54,716 nucleotides of DNA from contig BBZU01000018.1 of NCBI GenBank assembly GCA_001304995.1, positions 1-54,716 of the forward strand. Direction: 5' to 3'. Every line of letters begins with the position of its first letter. Positions within the stretch are counted from its first letter, which is position 1. Below, one piece after another: positions 18,383 to 27,434 of the stretch. Source of the stretch: Clostridia bacterium UC5.1-1D10 (lineage in GTDB: Bacteria; Bacillota; Clostridia; Lachnospirales; Anaerotignaceae). The notes below the pieces were generated by a model. It searched no databases and was not told where the DNA came from. It was given only the letters and a program-made list of their open reading frames with translations. A program made the translations under genes and the position numbers.

Positions 18383-20182
18383 GTGGATAACCAAAATCAA
18401 AAAGGTTTTATTGACACTGCCACTTCTCTTGGACAAGCTGCCTATGATGTGACCAAAACGATTGCCCGTGCAGCAGCAGGTGATTATATTGGTGCAGTTG
18501 TTACTGCCGTCAAGAGTCCTCTTATTCGCAAGATTGTAACCACGGTGCTAGTTATCATCCTACTATTTATCTTTATCGTAGGTAGTATCCCGACTATGAT
18601 ATGGAGTTCCATTGTAGGAGGCGGGGAATATTCAGAGGTTCAAATACAAATTTTGAATATGGCATCACAGATCAATGGTGTTTTCTTAGACGATTATAAT
18701 ATCGAGCTGAAAGAATTGGAGGAAATGGGAGTATCTGAAGAAGATACAACAACAAATGAACCAGTTCCACCCATTAGTCCATATAAAATCATGTCCTATT
18801 TTTGTGCGACACTTCTGACGCCAGAAGGCACGGAAAAGGATGATGAAACTACGGAGGAAGGCACGGAGGAGGACGCATCATCCGTGGTAGCTGGTGGAAT
18901 ACAAATAGGGACAAAACCATTAAGTGATAGCGTGTTGCGTTATAGATCTCTGGTTGAATCAGCCGCCGCAAAATACGGTGTATCTGCCTATGTGGATATG
19001 ATAATGGCAATGATGATGCAGGAATCTGGTGGACGTGGGGAGGATGTTATGCAGGCTGCGGCATCTGGCTATGTGCATGGAGCCGTTACGCCTGAATCCT
19101 CCATTGACGGTGGTGTGCATTACTTTTCAGAATGCCTGAAGAAAGCAAACTGTACCAGTCCCAAGGACTGGAGCCGCCTGGAGGTCGCTGTGCAGTCTTA
19201 TAACTATGGTATGGGTTATATCACATGGCTCAATAAAAACGGCTATACGGGCTGGACAGCGACCAATGCGGCAGCATTTAGTGACTACATGATCAACAAA
19301 TACCATCAGCAAGGCAACTATATCAGTAGGTATGGTGATAAGCAATATGTCAGCCATGTTTTTCGGTATTATCACGGCTCTGGTTCAGGCTCTAATAGCC
19401 CAGTAGATAAAATAGATATCGTACATCTGTTGAGTATGCTGCGGGCTTACGAGGGTGAATACTACTACCATGAAGCCGACGGCAGTCAATATGAGATTAT
19501 ATTTGTCACAAACAAAGATGAAGATTTCTTCACAAAAACGGTATTTCGTTTAACGGACAAACAAGTGGCGGCAGCTAAGTCATACGAACAGATATTTGAG
19601 CAGCTCGGCAATACTGAATTTGGTGACAATATACTTGGACAAGGGTCTAACATGGATTCATTACCATTGACCGATGCCCAAGTAACAAAATATCTCGCAA
19701 TCGCCAGACAAGCCGATCCGACGTTATCGCAACAACGTTCACAAGTATTAGCAGTTGGGTTATCCGTTGTTGGCAAAATTGGATATTTCTGGGGCGGTAA
19801 ATATGATGGCACAGGATGGAACCCGGAGTGGGGGACAATGAAGAAAGTAACTTCGCCAGGAGATCATACAACGGGTACATATCAGCCTTATGGACTGGAT
19901 TGTAGTGGTTTTGTTGATTGGGCGTATCGGACAGCAGGTGTAACAGACAAATTGCAGGCAGGCGGTACATGGCACCAATATAACACCACAACCCCTATTT
20001 CTGCATCGCAACTAAAGCCGGGAGATTTGGGCTTTATGTTATCAGAAGGGCGGACAACACATGTTGGTATGTTTGTTGGTTTCGATTCATCAGGACGTCG
20101 ATTATGGGTACATTGTCAAGGGGGAACAGGCGTTGTTGTAGGTACTTGTTCCTTTACACAGTTTAGGAGAGTTGTAAATTAG
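18383..20182 (+). CDS. membrane-anchored lysozyme-NlpC/P60 bifunctional wall hydrolase (VirB1/CwlT-like)
   Basis: Opens the peptidoglycan so the transfer channel can cross it. The 599-residue protein has a cytoplasmic N-terminus, one membrane helix (about 54-73, TTVLVIILLFIFIVGSIPTM), a linker, a lysozyme-like domain (about 185-330) with Glu214 in MMMQESGGRG and QSYNYGMGY, a spacer, and a C-terminal NlpC/P60 domain (about 450-599). NlpC/P60 catalytic residues are visible: Cys507 in GLDCSGFVDW, His560 in TTHVGMFVG and a third polar residue in LWVHCQ. This two-domain layout matches CwlT-type hydrolases of Gram-positive conjugative elements. The GTG start has GAAAGGAG ten bases upstream. It sits between virB6 and virB4, a typical position. 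Intact, with no frameshift. Confidence 0.9.
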   Translation: MDNQNQKGFIDTATSLGQAAYDVTKTIARAAAGDYIGAVVTAVKSPLIRKIVTTVLVIILLFIFIVGSIPTMIWSSIVGGGEYSEVQIQILNMASQINGVFLDDYNIELKELEEMGVSEEDTTTNEPVPPISPYKIMSYFCATLLTPEGTEKDDETTEEGTEEDASSVVAGGIQIGTKPLSDSVLRYRSLVESAAAKYGVSAYVDMIMAMMMQESGGRGEDVMQAAASGYVHGAVTPESSIDGGVHYFSECLKKANCTSPKDWSRLEVAVQSYNYGMGYITWLNKNGYTGWTATNAAAFSDYMINKYHQQGNYISRYGDKQYVSHVFRYYHGSGSGSNSPVDKIDIVHLLSMLRAYEGEYYYHEADGSQYEIIFVTNKDEDFFTKTVFRLTDKQVAAAKSYEQIFEQLGNTEFGDNILGQGSNMDSLPLTDAQVTKYLAIARQADPTLSQQRSQVLAVGLSVVGKIGYFWGGKYDGTGWNPEWGTMKKVTSPGDHTTGTYQPYGLDCSGFVDWAYRTAGVTDKLQAGGTWHQYNTTTPISASQLKPGDLGFMLSEGRTTHVGMFVGFDSSGRRLWVHCQGGTGVVVGTCSFTQFRRVVN

Positions 20183-20211
20183 AGTTTTTGATAAAAAGAA
20201 AGGTGATAGTA

Positions 20212-20943
20212 ATGAGAGCTTATATTCTTACAGATTTACAGTCAGAAATTAAGAAAATGGTTTATTATGCCATTCGATTAGGCGAAGCACAAGATCAAGA
20301 AAAATCAAAAGACCATCATACAATCGCACAAATGGTTTTAGATAATTTGGAGTATTGTGCAGGATGCAAAGACATTAAAATGTCACCGCAAGTTAGAGAG
20401 GATTGTATAGTGGTCAGCAAATATATCCAGGTTACGGATTCAGAAAGATTCCCTGAAAGATATATAGAATACGCTCTTTGCAATATGATCGAAGATATCT
20501 TGTCTTTATTTGAAAGATACGGCACAGATGCAGATGAATTTCCAGTGCTTGAGTTACAGGAACTTTTATGCGGTATTGTCGAAGTAGAGCAGATAAATGA
20601 AGTCAAGGATAAACTTCTGAAACCGCAGGACATGGATATTCAAAGTTATGTGATTTTGAAAGAATTGATGGATGAAAGTAGCAGGGAGGAAGTGCTGCTT
20701 GATCTTATACACAGAATTTTTAGCTTCAAGGGCGAATTGTATGATCCATCTGTGAGGTATGCCGACAGGGATGCAGAGCTGGAAAAGATATTTAGTTTTA
20801 TGCTGGATAAGGACATTTTTAAGCAAAAAGACAATCCTGTACCTATGTTTTTGAATGACTGCAATGTAGTCAAAGAGGAAATCCAAAAAAGGCGTCAAGA
20901 ACGGTTAGAGTTTGAAGCAAAAATGCGAAAAAAAAGAAAGTAA
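20212..20943 (+). CDS. tandem paralogue family, copy 1 (function unknown)
   Basis: I do not recognise this 243-residue, mainly helical, soluble protein. It is the first of three adjacent paralogues; a broken fourth copy lies at 38750-39515. Shared blocks are an N-terminal LTDLQSEI, a central DCIVVSKYIQ, an EYALCNMIEDILSLFERY segment, an FPVLELQELLC segment, the strongest block VEQINEVKDKLL with PQDMDIQSY, and a C-terminal IF(S/D)FMLDKDIF...FLNDCNVV block, then a Lys/Arg-rich tail. There is no signal peptide or membrane helix. The start ATG has AAAGGTG nine bases upstream, and the same spacing recurs in the other copies. The position between the wall hydrolase and VirB3/VirB4-type genes suggests a cytoplasmic role in transfer or its control. 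Confidence 0.8.
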   Translation: MRAYILTDLQSEIKKMVYYAIRLGEAQDQEKSKDHHTIAQMVLDNLEYCAGCKDIKMSPQVREDCIVVSKYIQVTDSERFPERYIEYALCNMIEDILSLFERYGTDADEFPVLELQELLCGIVEVEQINEVKDKLLKPQDMDIQSYVILKELMDESSREEVLLDLIHRIFSFKGELYDPSVRYADRDAELEKIFSFMLDKDIFKQKDNPVPMFLNDCNVVKEEIQKRRQERLEFEAKMRKKRK

Positions 20944-20980
20944 AGACAGACAAAACTGAAAAAAGTCAGAGGTGATAGAT

Positions 20981-21802
20981 ATGAAATGGTATAGACTAAA
21001 AGGCTATCACTACGAATTAAGTCGTATCATTTACAGTGTTACTAACATCAATGTAATGGAAAAGACTGGTAATAGCTTTGATGGATATGATGAAGTTGAG
21101 CAGGAAGTTATGCCCAAGATTGTAAAGGGGTTAGAGGAAATAGCAAATTGTACGAAAATTGAATTGTCAGAAACAGAAAGACAAGACTGTATTGTAGTCA
21201 GCAAACACATACAGATCTTACATCCTGATATATTTCCAGGAGTATTTCCAGAATATATCCTCTGTAAAATGGTTGAGGACATTCTGTTTTTGTTCAAAAG
21301 ATACGGTATCAATGAAACACATTTTCCTACACTCGAGTTACAGGAACTCTTATGCAGTATGGTTACGGTGGATCAGATAATGGAGATTAAGCATAAACTT
21401 CTGAATCCTGAAGAAATGGATATAGAAAGTTATAAAATCTTGAAAGAATACCAAGAAGAAGCTACCGATAATGAAATACTTTGTGATTTTGTAGGTAGCA
21501 TTTTTCATTTCAAATTTGAACTGTTGGAAAACGGTTTTAGATATAACGCAGAGAGAGATGTAGAGCTGGAGAAAATATTTAGCTACATACTGGATAAGGA
21601 CATCTTCAGGCAAAAGGACAATCCCACACCATTGTTTTTGAGTGACTGCGATATCGTCAGAGGAGAAATCGAAAAGCTACGACAATCCCGATTGGCTCAT
21701 TTAGCCAATATACAAAGAAAGAAAGATCGCAGAAATGCTCAGAGAAGAAAGAGATATAAAGAGAAAAAGGCTTTGGAAAGACAGAACAATGAGAAAAGGT
21801 GA
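20981..21802 (+). CDS. tandem paralogue family, copy 2 (function unknown)
   Basis: A 273-residue paralogue of the preceding gene. It keeps the family blocks RQDCIVVSKHIQ, EYILCKMVEDILFLFKRY, FPTLELQELLC, VDQIMEIKHKLL with PEEMDIESYKIL, and KIFSYILDKDIFRQKDNP with FLSDCDIV. Its N-terminus differs (MKWYRLKGYHYELSRIIY), and its C-terminus is longer and strongly basic, ending in KKDRRNAQRRKRYKEKKALE. Such a tail could bind nucleic acid or membrane phospholipid. The start at 20981 has AGAGGTGATAGAT upstream, matching copy 1. The stop overlaps the start region of copy 3. No known domain recognised. Confidence 0.8.
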   Translation: MKWYRLKGYHYELSRIIYSVTNINVMEKTGNSFDGYDEVEQEVMPKIVKGLEEIANCTKIELSETERQDCIVVSKHIQILHPDIFPGVFPEYILCKMVEDILFLFKRYGINETHFPTLELQELLCSMVTVDQIMEIKHKLLNPEEMDIESYKILKEYQEEATDNEILCDFVGSIFHFKFELLENGFRYNAERDVELEKIFSYILDKDIFRQKDNPTPLFLSDCDIVRGEIEKLRQSRLAHLANIQRKKDRRNAQRRKRYKEKKALERQNNEKR

Positions 21803-21807
21803 TAATT

Positions 21808-22650
21808 TTGAAAGAATATAGAGCTATCAGGCTAACAGATTATCAATCCAAATTATGCGTTATTATTAGTGATATTGCCAGATTAAACGTAAAAGATAAA
21901 TTTCAATATGACTATGAGGACTATATAAAAGAAAAAAAGAAATATCTACCAAGAGTAGTAAAAGTTTTTGTGGACGTTGCGAATTGTGCGGAAATCAAAA
22001 TGTCCGAGAGGGTAAGGCATGATTGTAAGGTTGCCAGTATATACACCCAGCTCATGTATTCCGATGTATTTCCAGAAGTATATAAGGAGTATGTACTCTG
22101 GAATATCATTGACAATACCATGCTTTTGTTTGAGAGGTATCAGGTCGATATAGCAGAGTTCCCGGCACAAGAGATATGGGAGCTGTTATATCACATTGTT
22201 GATGTAGAACAGATAAATGAAATCAAGCATAAATTGTTAAATCCGCAGGACATGGATATCGAAAGTTATAAGTTATTGAAAGATTTGAGAGAAGATATTA
22301 ACAGTGAGGAAGTGCTGCTTGATCTCATATATCGGATTTTCTATTTCAAAGACGAACTTCTATATCCACCTCACAGAAAGTCACATGAAGATATGGAACT
22401 GGAGGAAGTATTGGACTTTATGCTGGATAATAACTTCTTCAGGCAGTCAGTAGATAATCCTGCACCTGACTTTTTAAGTGATTGTAGTATAGTTCGAGAG
22501 AAAATTTACAATATACGTCAAACCCGATTTATCAATTTGGCAGCCATAAAGGAAAAAAGGGATCGGCAAAATGAACTGAGAAGAAAACGATATCAGGAGA
22601 AAAAAGAAGCTGCAAGGAAGGAAGCTGAAAAGAATGAGCCAAAAGAATGA
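21808..22650 (+). CDS. tandem paralogue family, copy 3 (function unknown)
   Basis: A 280-residue paralogue of the two previous genes. It keeps EYVLWNIIDNTMLLFERY, VEQINEIKHKLL with PQDMDIESYKLL, EVLDFMLDNNFFRQ and FLSDCSIV, and it has the same basic tail type as copy 2 (KRDRQNELRRKRYQEKKEAA). I chose the TTG at 21808 because AAAAGGTGATAATT sits before it exactly as in copies 1 and 2; the alternative GTG at 21799 overlaps the previous stop. Its 3' end overlaps the PrgI-like gene by 17 bases, so it belongs to the same transcript as the transfer genes. The central block is the best-conserved part of the family, which suggests that it holds the active or interaction surface. Confidence 0.78.
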   Translation: MKEYRAIRLTDYQSKLCVIISDIARLNVKDKFQYDYEDYIKEKKKYLPRVVKVFVDVANCAEIKMSERVRHDCKVASIYTQLMYSDVFPEVYKEYVLWNIIDNTMLLFERYQVDIAEFPAQEIWELLYHIVDVEQINEIKHKLLNPQDMDIESYKLLKDLREDINSEEVLLDLIYRIFYFKDELLYPPHRKSHEDMELEEVLDFMLDNNFFRQSVDNPAPDFLSDCSIVREKIYNIRQTRFINLAAIKEKRDRQNELRRKRYQEKKEAARKEAEKNEPKE

Positions 22651-23062
22651 GGAAAAACACCAGGTTTATGGTATTCCCCGTAATCTTAAAAGTGCTGGTA
22701 AAATAGCTGATGTTATTGAAGTTACCAGTTTGGTTCAAGGCATTATTATTGCTTTGATATTGATGGGTATTTGCCTGAAGGTTTTGAATTTACCATTCCG
22801 TTATACGATCATTATTATGGCAGTAGCTGTTTTTATGACAGCTCTGCCATACGGAAAAAACAATGACACTTTTTGCAAATACATTTATCTGTTGTTAAGG
22901 ACATTTTTTGTACGAAAGACATATCGAAGATATGTACGTCACCGCAGTTCCGAGCAAAAAAAGACAGTTAAACAAAGATTGATGAGAGAAAGAGCAGTAA
23001 AAGAAGATGATTTCTTATGGGAGGAGGATTGGAGTGAGGATAGCGAAGAAGAAAAGAGATAA
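22634..23062 (+). CDS. PrgI/VirB3-like membrane protein
   Basis: A 142-residue protein with an N-terminal amphipathic part (QVYGIPRNLKSAGKIAD), two adjacent membrane helices (LVQGIIIALILMGICLKVL and YTIIIMAVAVFMTALPYG) and a charged C-terminal tail. This layout and the position directly before virB4 match PrgI/VirB3-type proteins, which tie the VirB4 ATPase to the membrane channel. The ATG overlaps the end of the upstream paralogue, and its stop overlaps the VirB4 start by 29 bases, so the genes are translationally coupled. The family call rests on layout and position more than on sequence motifs. Confidence 0.65.
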   Translation: MSQKNEEKHQVYGIPRNLKSAGKIADVIEVTSLVQGIIIALILMGICLKVLNLPFRYTIIIMAVAVFMTALPYGKNNDTFCKYIYLLLRTFFVRKTYRRYVRHRSSEQKKTVKQRLMRERAVKEDDFLWEEDWSEDSEEEKR

Positions 23063-25649
23063 TATGCCGTTGACAAACGAAGAAAAGAAAGAGCAGGAAG
23101 AAAAAAGGACAAGAAGAAAACCACGTCCCAGCACACGATATCGTACAGAGAGTTTTATCAATATTCGAGATGTATCTGACGGCATTATCATAACAATTGA
23201 CGATCGTTATATCAGGATTATTGAGATTATACCGACCAACTTTTTTAATAAAGACGCTCTGGAGCAGGAACGTATCGTGTATCAGTTTTCTCAATATTTG
23301 AGCCATGCACCGAAGACAATGCAGATCAAGGCGATGTCAGTCCCAGAAACAGCAGAGGACTATCTTAATGTATTGCGGTCATATAAAAACTTGCCCAATG
23401 CAACAGAAGAAACGAAAAATATGGTTGATGATTTGGAGAAAGAAATCAAAGATACCGTGGAGATTTATAAGCTGACCGGAAACAGATTTTTCGTTATTTA
23501 CGAGTTTGAAGAATTTCAAATGGCACCTGATTTCGACTATGTCAGAAAGGTATTGCTTGGGCATGAATATGCTCTGGCAGAGTGCATGGAAAAGTGTGGC
23601 TGCAAAGTGGTTAGCCCTCGGTTGACTAATAACCAGTATATCAACACTGTACTCTATGAGTATATTTTGCTGCACTTTGATCGTATGGCACCTGATTTTG
23701 AAACGCACATGTTCAATATATATCAGGACATTATGGAACGAAACCCATTGAAAAAAGATTCCATTACGATTGAAGATTATCTTTCGCCCAAAGAGGTTGC
23801 TTTTTATGACCGTTCCTTCTGCGAAGTGAATGGAAAATATGTGTCATACCACTACATAAGTGATTATAGACATTATGTAACTGCCGGATGGCTTAACCCA
23901 CTTCTGAGCAGTTCCTACGATGTTGATGTTGATATCTTTTTTGTCCGTGAAGACCGTGTATCAGCAAAAAAGATGGTAAGAAAGTCAGTTGATTTACAGG
24001 AATTGGTACTGGAAAATTTAAGCAGTAACACAAGTGTTGCACAGGAATCCAGACAGAATATGCAGGATGCGTTAATGCTTCGTGAGAAGATGTATAATGA
24101 AAGTGCAGATATGTACCACCTATCTATTCTGATTACGATTTCAGCCACTACACTGGGGGAATTAGACGATAAAATCCGTGAGGTATATAACCTTATGGAA
24201 TCGAAAGATATGCCCTTATTACCCCTAGATTTGCGGCAGGAAGAAGGGTTCCGTTCCACATTGCCATTTGTGAATCTAAACAAGGATATATTCAAAATAT
24301 CCTCAAGGAATATTCTTTGTGGCGAATTAGCTTCTGTATTCCCGTTCAACGAACCGTCCATATTCGATGAGGGCGGTATTTTTATTGGCAAAAATAAAGC
24401 CGGAAGATTTTGTGCAATCAACAATTTTGACACATCTAAATACGATAAGCCGCACATGATGATTATGGGTTCAACTGGTAGTGGTAAGACATACGCCAGC
24501 CAATTACTGTTAGGACGTAACCGCATGGCAGGTGCAAAATGCTTTGCGATAGCACCAATCAAAGGTGAAGAATATAGACGTTTTTGCGAAAATATTGGTG
24601 GTCAGTTCATTAAATTTACCACCGACGGATTGAATCATGTCAATATTTTTGATATACGGATTCCAGACGATGCAACGAAAAAAACCATCACAAATGAGGA
24701 CAGTGCATATCTTGGTCAAAGTAGCTATTTGTCCCGAAAATTGATTGTTGTATCGGCATATTTTGAAATATTGATGCCTTTCCTTTCGCCATTACAACAG
24801 TCACTTTTGAATGTAGCAATCGTGGATGCTTACCGCAAAAAGGGCATAACTACTGACAATAGTACAATCAAAAATCCAGATGGCACATATAAAGAATTTC
24901 CGATCATCAGTGATGTATGTATAGCATTAAAAAATATGCTGGAAAAGCCGAAAGATGATATTGGACGAGGAGATATCATGGCAGCCACTATGCCGGATAC
25001 AGGCGAGTTCCGCACGGTAATCCATGAGTTATTGGGTATCATGCAGCAGTTTGTAACTGGTACTTACAGCTTCTTGAACCAACATACCAATATCAAAGAT
25101 ATTGATAACGATTATACCGTATTCGATATCTCAGAAATGGACAGTGCTGGTGACAGAATCATGGGTGCAATGATGTTTACCATCATCAACCATATTATGA
25201 ATATCATGTCGGAAGATATCACACAACGCAAGGTTGTACTGATTGACGAATTATGGAAATTAGTCGGAGAAGGTAGTGGGCAGACAGCAGCTTTTGTCAA
25301 AGAGTTGTATAAGATTATCCGTGCATATAATGGCGAAGTTATCACTGCTTCCCAGGATATTCAGGACTGGAAATCAAGGGACAATGAATCGGTTTTGAAC
25401 GCAATTATCAATAACTCTCAATTCCAAGTGTTATTGAAAATGCAGCAGCACACTTTATCCGTTGTAAGTGATATGCTCTACCTAAATTCCGAAATTAAAA
25501 ACCAGATATCCATGTTTTCACAACGTGGCGATGCCATGTTAATCTGTGAGAATAACGCTTTTGAAATAAGATTTAGTGGTACACCAACGGAACATAGAGC
25601 CATTACAACAGATCCTAATGAGCTGATTGCAATGCGGAAATCAAACTAG
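23034..25649 (+). CDS. VirB4/TraE-type conjugation ATPase
   Basis: The main ATPase that powers assembly and transfer in the type IV channel. It has 871 residues, a normal length for the family. The N-terminal half is the VirB4 membrane-associated region (with FFNKDALEQERIVYQFSQY). The C-terminal half is a RecA-like domain with Walker A GSTGSGKT at 479-486, Walker B VVLIDELWKLV near 735 and a late SQDIQDW motif typical of VirB4/TraG-like ATPases. I chose the GTG at 23034 because GAGGAGG lies six bases upstream; an earlier in-frame ATA-like start would overlap the previous gene more. Intact. It is the anchor of the transfer gene set in this window. Confidence 0.93.
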   Translation: MRIAKKKRDNMPLTNEEKKEQEEKRTRRKPRPSTRYRTESFINIRDVSDGIIITIDDRYIRIIEIIPTNFFNKDALEQERIVYQFSQYLSHAPKTMQIKAMSVPETAEDYLNVLRSYKNLPNATEETKNMVDDLEKEIKDTVEIYKLTGNRFFVIYEFEEFQMAPDFDYVRKVLLGHEYALAECMEKCGCKVVSPRLTNNQYINTVLYEYILLHFDRMAPDFETHMFNIYQDIMERNPLKKDSITIEDYLSPKEVAFYDRSFCEVNGKYVSYHYISDYRHYVTAGWLNPLLSSSYDVDVDIFFVREDRVSAKKMVRKSVDLQELVLENLSSNTSVAQESRQNMQDALMLREKMYNESADMYHLSILITISATTLGELDDKIREVYNLMESKDMPLLPLDLRQEEGFRSTLPFVNLNKDIFKISSRNILCGELASVFPFNEPSIFDEGGIFIGKNKAGRFCAINNFDTSKYDKPHMMIMGSTGSGKTYASQLLLGRNRMAGAKCFAIAPIKGEEYRRFCENIGGQFIKFTTDGLNHVNIFDIRIPDDATKKTITNEDSAYLGQSSYLSRKLIVVSAYFEILMPFLSPLQQSLLNVAIVDAYRKKGITTDNSTIKNPDGTYKEFPIISDVCIALKNMLEKPKDDIGRGDIMAATMPDTGEFRTVIHELLGIMQQFVTGTYSFLNQHTNIKDIDNDYTVFDISEMDSAGDRIMGAMMFTIINHIMNIMSEDITQRKVVLIDELWKLVGEGSGQTAAFVKELYKIIRAYNGEVITASQDIQDWKSRDNESVLNAIINNSQFQVLLKMQQHTLSVVSDMLYLNSEIKNQISMFSQRGDAMLICENNAFEIRFSGTPTEHRAITTDPNELIAMRKSN

Positions 25650-25663
25650 ATGGAGGTGATAAG

Positions 25664-26281
25664 ATGCACTACTGCAATAGAGATCTTCATCAATACTATG
25701 GAGAACGAGCAGAGCAATTATTTGATTTTCTTGTATCTGGCATTGGCTGCATCAGAAAGAAAGATTTGAAGAAACTTTTTAATATCACATCGGTTGAATA
25801 TCAGAATATTGCGAGATATATCAGAACCAAAAATTACAGCATAACTGAAGAAAAGGACTATGTGTATATCAGGATATATAAGGGACAAAGGGTATCCAAG
25901 AAATACATGAATGCCATAAGTGTTCTTACATCAATTTATAGCCAGAATAAAGATAAACAAGTTATTATAACAGATTGTGTGCACAGTAACATTTTTTCGA
26001 TAAAAATGTTTGTAGAGGATACAGAAAATGGCAATTTGCGGACATATTATGTGTTGGACACAGCCCGTATAACTATGCCAATTTACGCAATGCAAGATGC
26101 TATTTTGTCAGAACTGAAGGAAGGATTTTCTTCCGATGATAGGATTATTATTGTAATTTATGAGGATACTGACGTGGATTATATTGACGTCAAATGCCCA
26201 ATATATTTTGCACTGGCAGTACAAGAAAATGGCGAAACAAACTTCCAGTTTTATAACAATAAGCAGCTTAAAGAAGATTAA
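25664..26281 (+). CDS. conjugation-operon protein of unknown function
   Basis: A 205-residue soluble protein with no motif I can name firmly. The N-terminal 70 residues (YGERAEQLFDFLVSGIGCIR, DLKKLFNITSVEYQNIARYI) look like a helical, winged-helix-type region. The rest alternates strands and helices (KQVIITDCVHSNIFSIKMFV, DRIIIVIYEDTDVDYIDV), resembling a small nuclease-like or Rossmann-type fold. It may belong to the hypothetical families (DUF5697 type) that accompany VirB4 in clostridial elements, but I cannot confirm that. GGAGGTG lies seven bases before the ATG, and it starts 14 bases after the virB4 stop, so it is co-transcribed. Confidence 0.65.
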   Translation: MHYCNRDLHQYYGERAEQLFDFLVSGIGCIRKKDLKKLFNITSVEYQNIARYIRTKNYSITEEKDYVYIRIYKGQRVSKKYMNAISVLTSIYSQNKDKQVIITDCVHSNIFSIKMFVEDTENGNLRTYYVLDTARITMPIYAMQDAILSELKEGFSSDDRIIIVIYEDTDVDYIDVKCPIYFALAVQENGETNFQFYNNKQLKED

Positions 26282-26301
26282 ATAGAATAGAGGTGGTAAA
26301 G

Positions 26302-26958
26302 ATGTATTCCTTATCAAAAAAAGCACAGATAGTAAAGAAAAAGCTGGCAATTTTTGATCGTCAGCCATCAGATTATGAAGCAGTAATGAAGTCTTTACCG
26401 AGTGTAATATCTTTGATCGAGGAAATGGAATCCATGGCAGTAACTTGCCGTAAAATCATTGCTGCTTATCAAAAAGAACTCCCATTATATACAGGTTTAT
26501 CAGACAAAAAGAAACAGAAAATTTCCTTGTCTAATATTGATAAAAATGTTACTGTAAGGGTACAAGACAATGTCGTAATCATTACTCTTTTTCCTTTGAT
26601 TAAATGCGTATCTGCAAAGACAAAAGAGTACATATCTTATCTTATTGGTCAGGAGATTAAAACTTACATTTCAACACATTCGATACCCGATTTTTCTAAT
26701 AGTGACTGTGTTATTGTGATAAATAGTTTGTATACGAAACCTGAATGGATTCGTGACAATGATAGCGTTGAAACTGCTGCAATCATCAATGTATTAAAAA
26801 CGTATTTTTTAACAGATGATGACGGTTTGCACTTGTCGATTTTCCGAATTGGGAGTTTATCTAATAGGTATCTCACAGAGATTTCCCTTATGAAACAGGA
26901 GGATTTTCTTCTGTGGTTTGAAAAAATCGGCACACAAAAATGGAATAACTTTATGTAG
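26302..26958 (+). CDS. DUF6100-like hypothetical protein of the transfer operon
   Basis: A 218-residue soluble protein of unknown function. It opens with a helical region (YSLSKKAQIVKKKLAIFD, PSVISLIEEMESMAVTCRKI) and continues with an alpha/beta part (NVVIITLFPLIKCVSAKTKE, CVIVINSLYTKPEWIRDNDS, ISLMKQEDFLLWF). There is no signal peptide or membrane helix. From memory it resembles hypothetical proteins seen near VirD4 in Clostridia elements; treat the family name as tentative. The ATG has AGAGGTGG nine bases upstream. It ends the first block of transfer genes; a 476-base gap with hairpins follows. Confidence 0.6.
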   Translation: MYSLSKKAQIVKKKLAIFDRQPSDYEAVMKSLPSVISLIEEMESMAVTCRKIIAAYQKELPLYTGLSDKKKQKISLSNIDKNVTVRVQDNVVIITLFPLIKCVSAKTKEYISYLIGQEIKTYISTHSIPDFSNSDCVIVINSLYTKPEWIRDNDSVETAAIINVLKTYFLTDDDGLHLSIFRIGSLSNRYLTEISLMKQEDFLLWFEKIGTQKWNNFM

Positions 26959-27434
26959 ATCACTTATCAATTTTTGGTGGATTTACGTTGCAAATAATAA
27001 AGAGAAAGATGTATGAAATACCAAAAAAAGGGTAATTTGATGTGCCAAAAAGACAAATGTCCATTTGGCACATGTTTGGCATTTTCTAATAGGCAAAATT
27101 TATTGAATTTTTCGCCATTTATCGGGATTTCTCTCATATTTGAAAAATCCGCCTAAAGAAAAGTGGGGTTTTTAACCACTTTTTTCTCTAAAAAAATTGA
27201 CAAATTTATAAACAGCTTAAGTGGAGCCACATCTACGAAAGTGCGGTATAAAAATGACAAAAGATTTCCAGATGTTTCTATCATTGTATTAAACCCATTC
27301 GGTTATTAAGAGAAGTAAACCAATATTAAATGGATGGTGTTAATAATGAAGAAGCAAGAAGCAACTTGGAATCCATATTTAGATCGTGTGCCAGTATCAA
27401 AAAAATAAGGCAAGAGTTGAAAGGTTTTGATATC
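26959..27434 (+). promoter_or_regulatory. 476-base gap with a composite hairpin and a terminator
   Basis: Two structures are visible. At 27041-27072, TGTGCCAAA pairs with TTTGGCACA, and a nested GAC/GTC pair lies inside the loop. At 27161-27185, AAGTGG pairs with CCACTT and is followed by a T run, a plausible terminator for the upstream genes. A TTGACA hexamer lies at 27197-27202, but I see no well-spaced -10. The composite hairpin could be a regulatory RNA element or protein-binding site. Confidence 0.55.

Noticed and set aside
26959-27434. A definite origin of transfer at the nested hairpin
   Set aside because: There is no relaxase gene, nic-site match or flanking direct-repeat set in the window. 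The structure is reported only as a candidate element.
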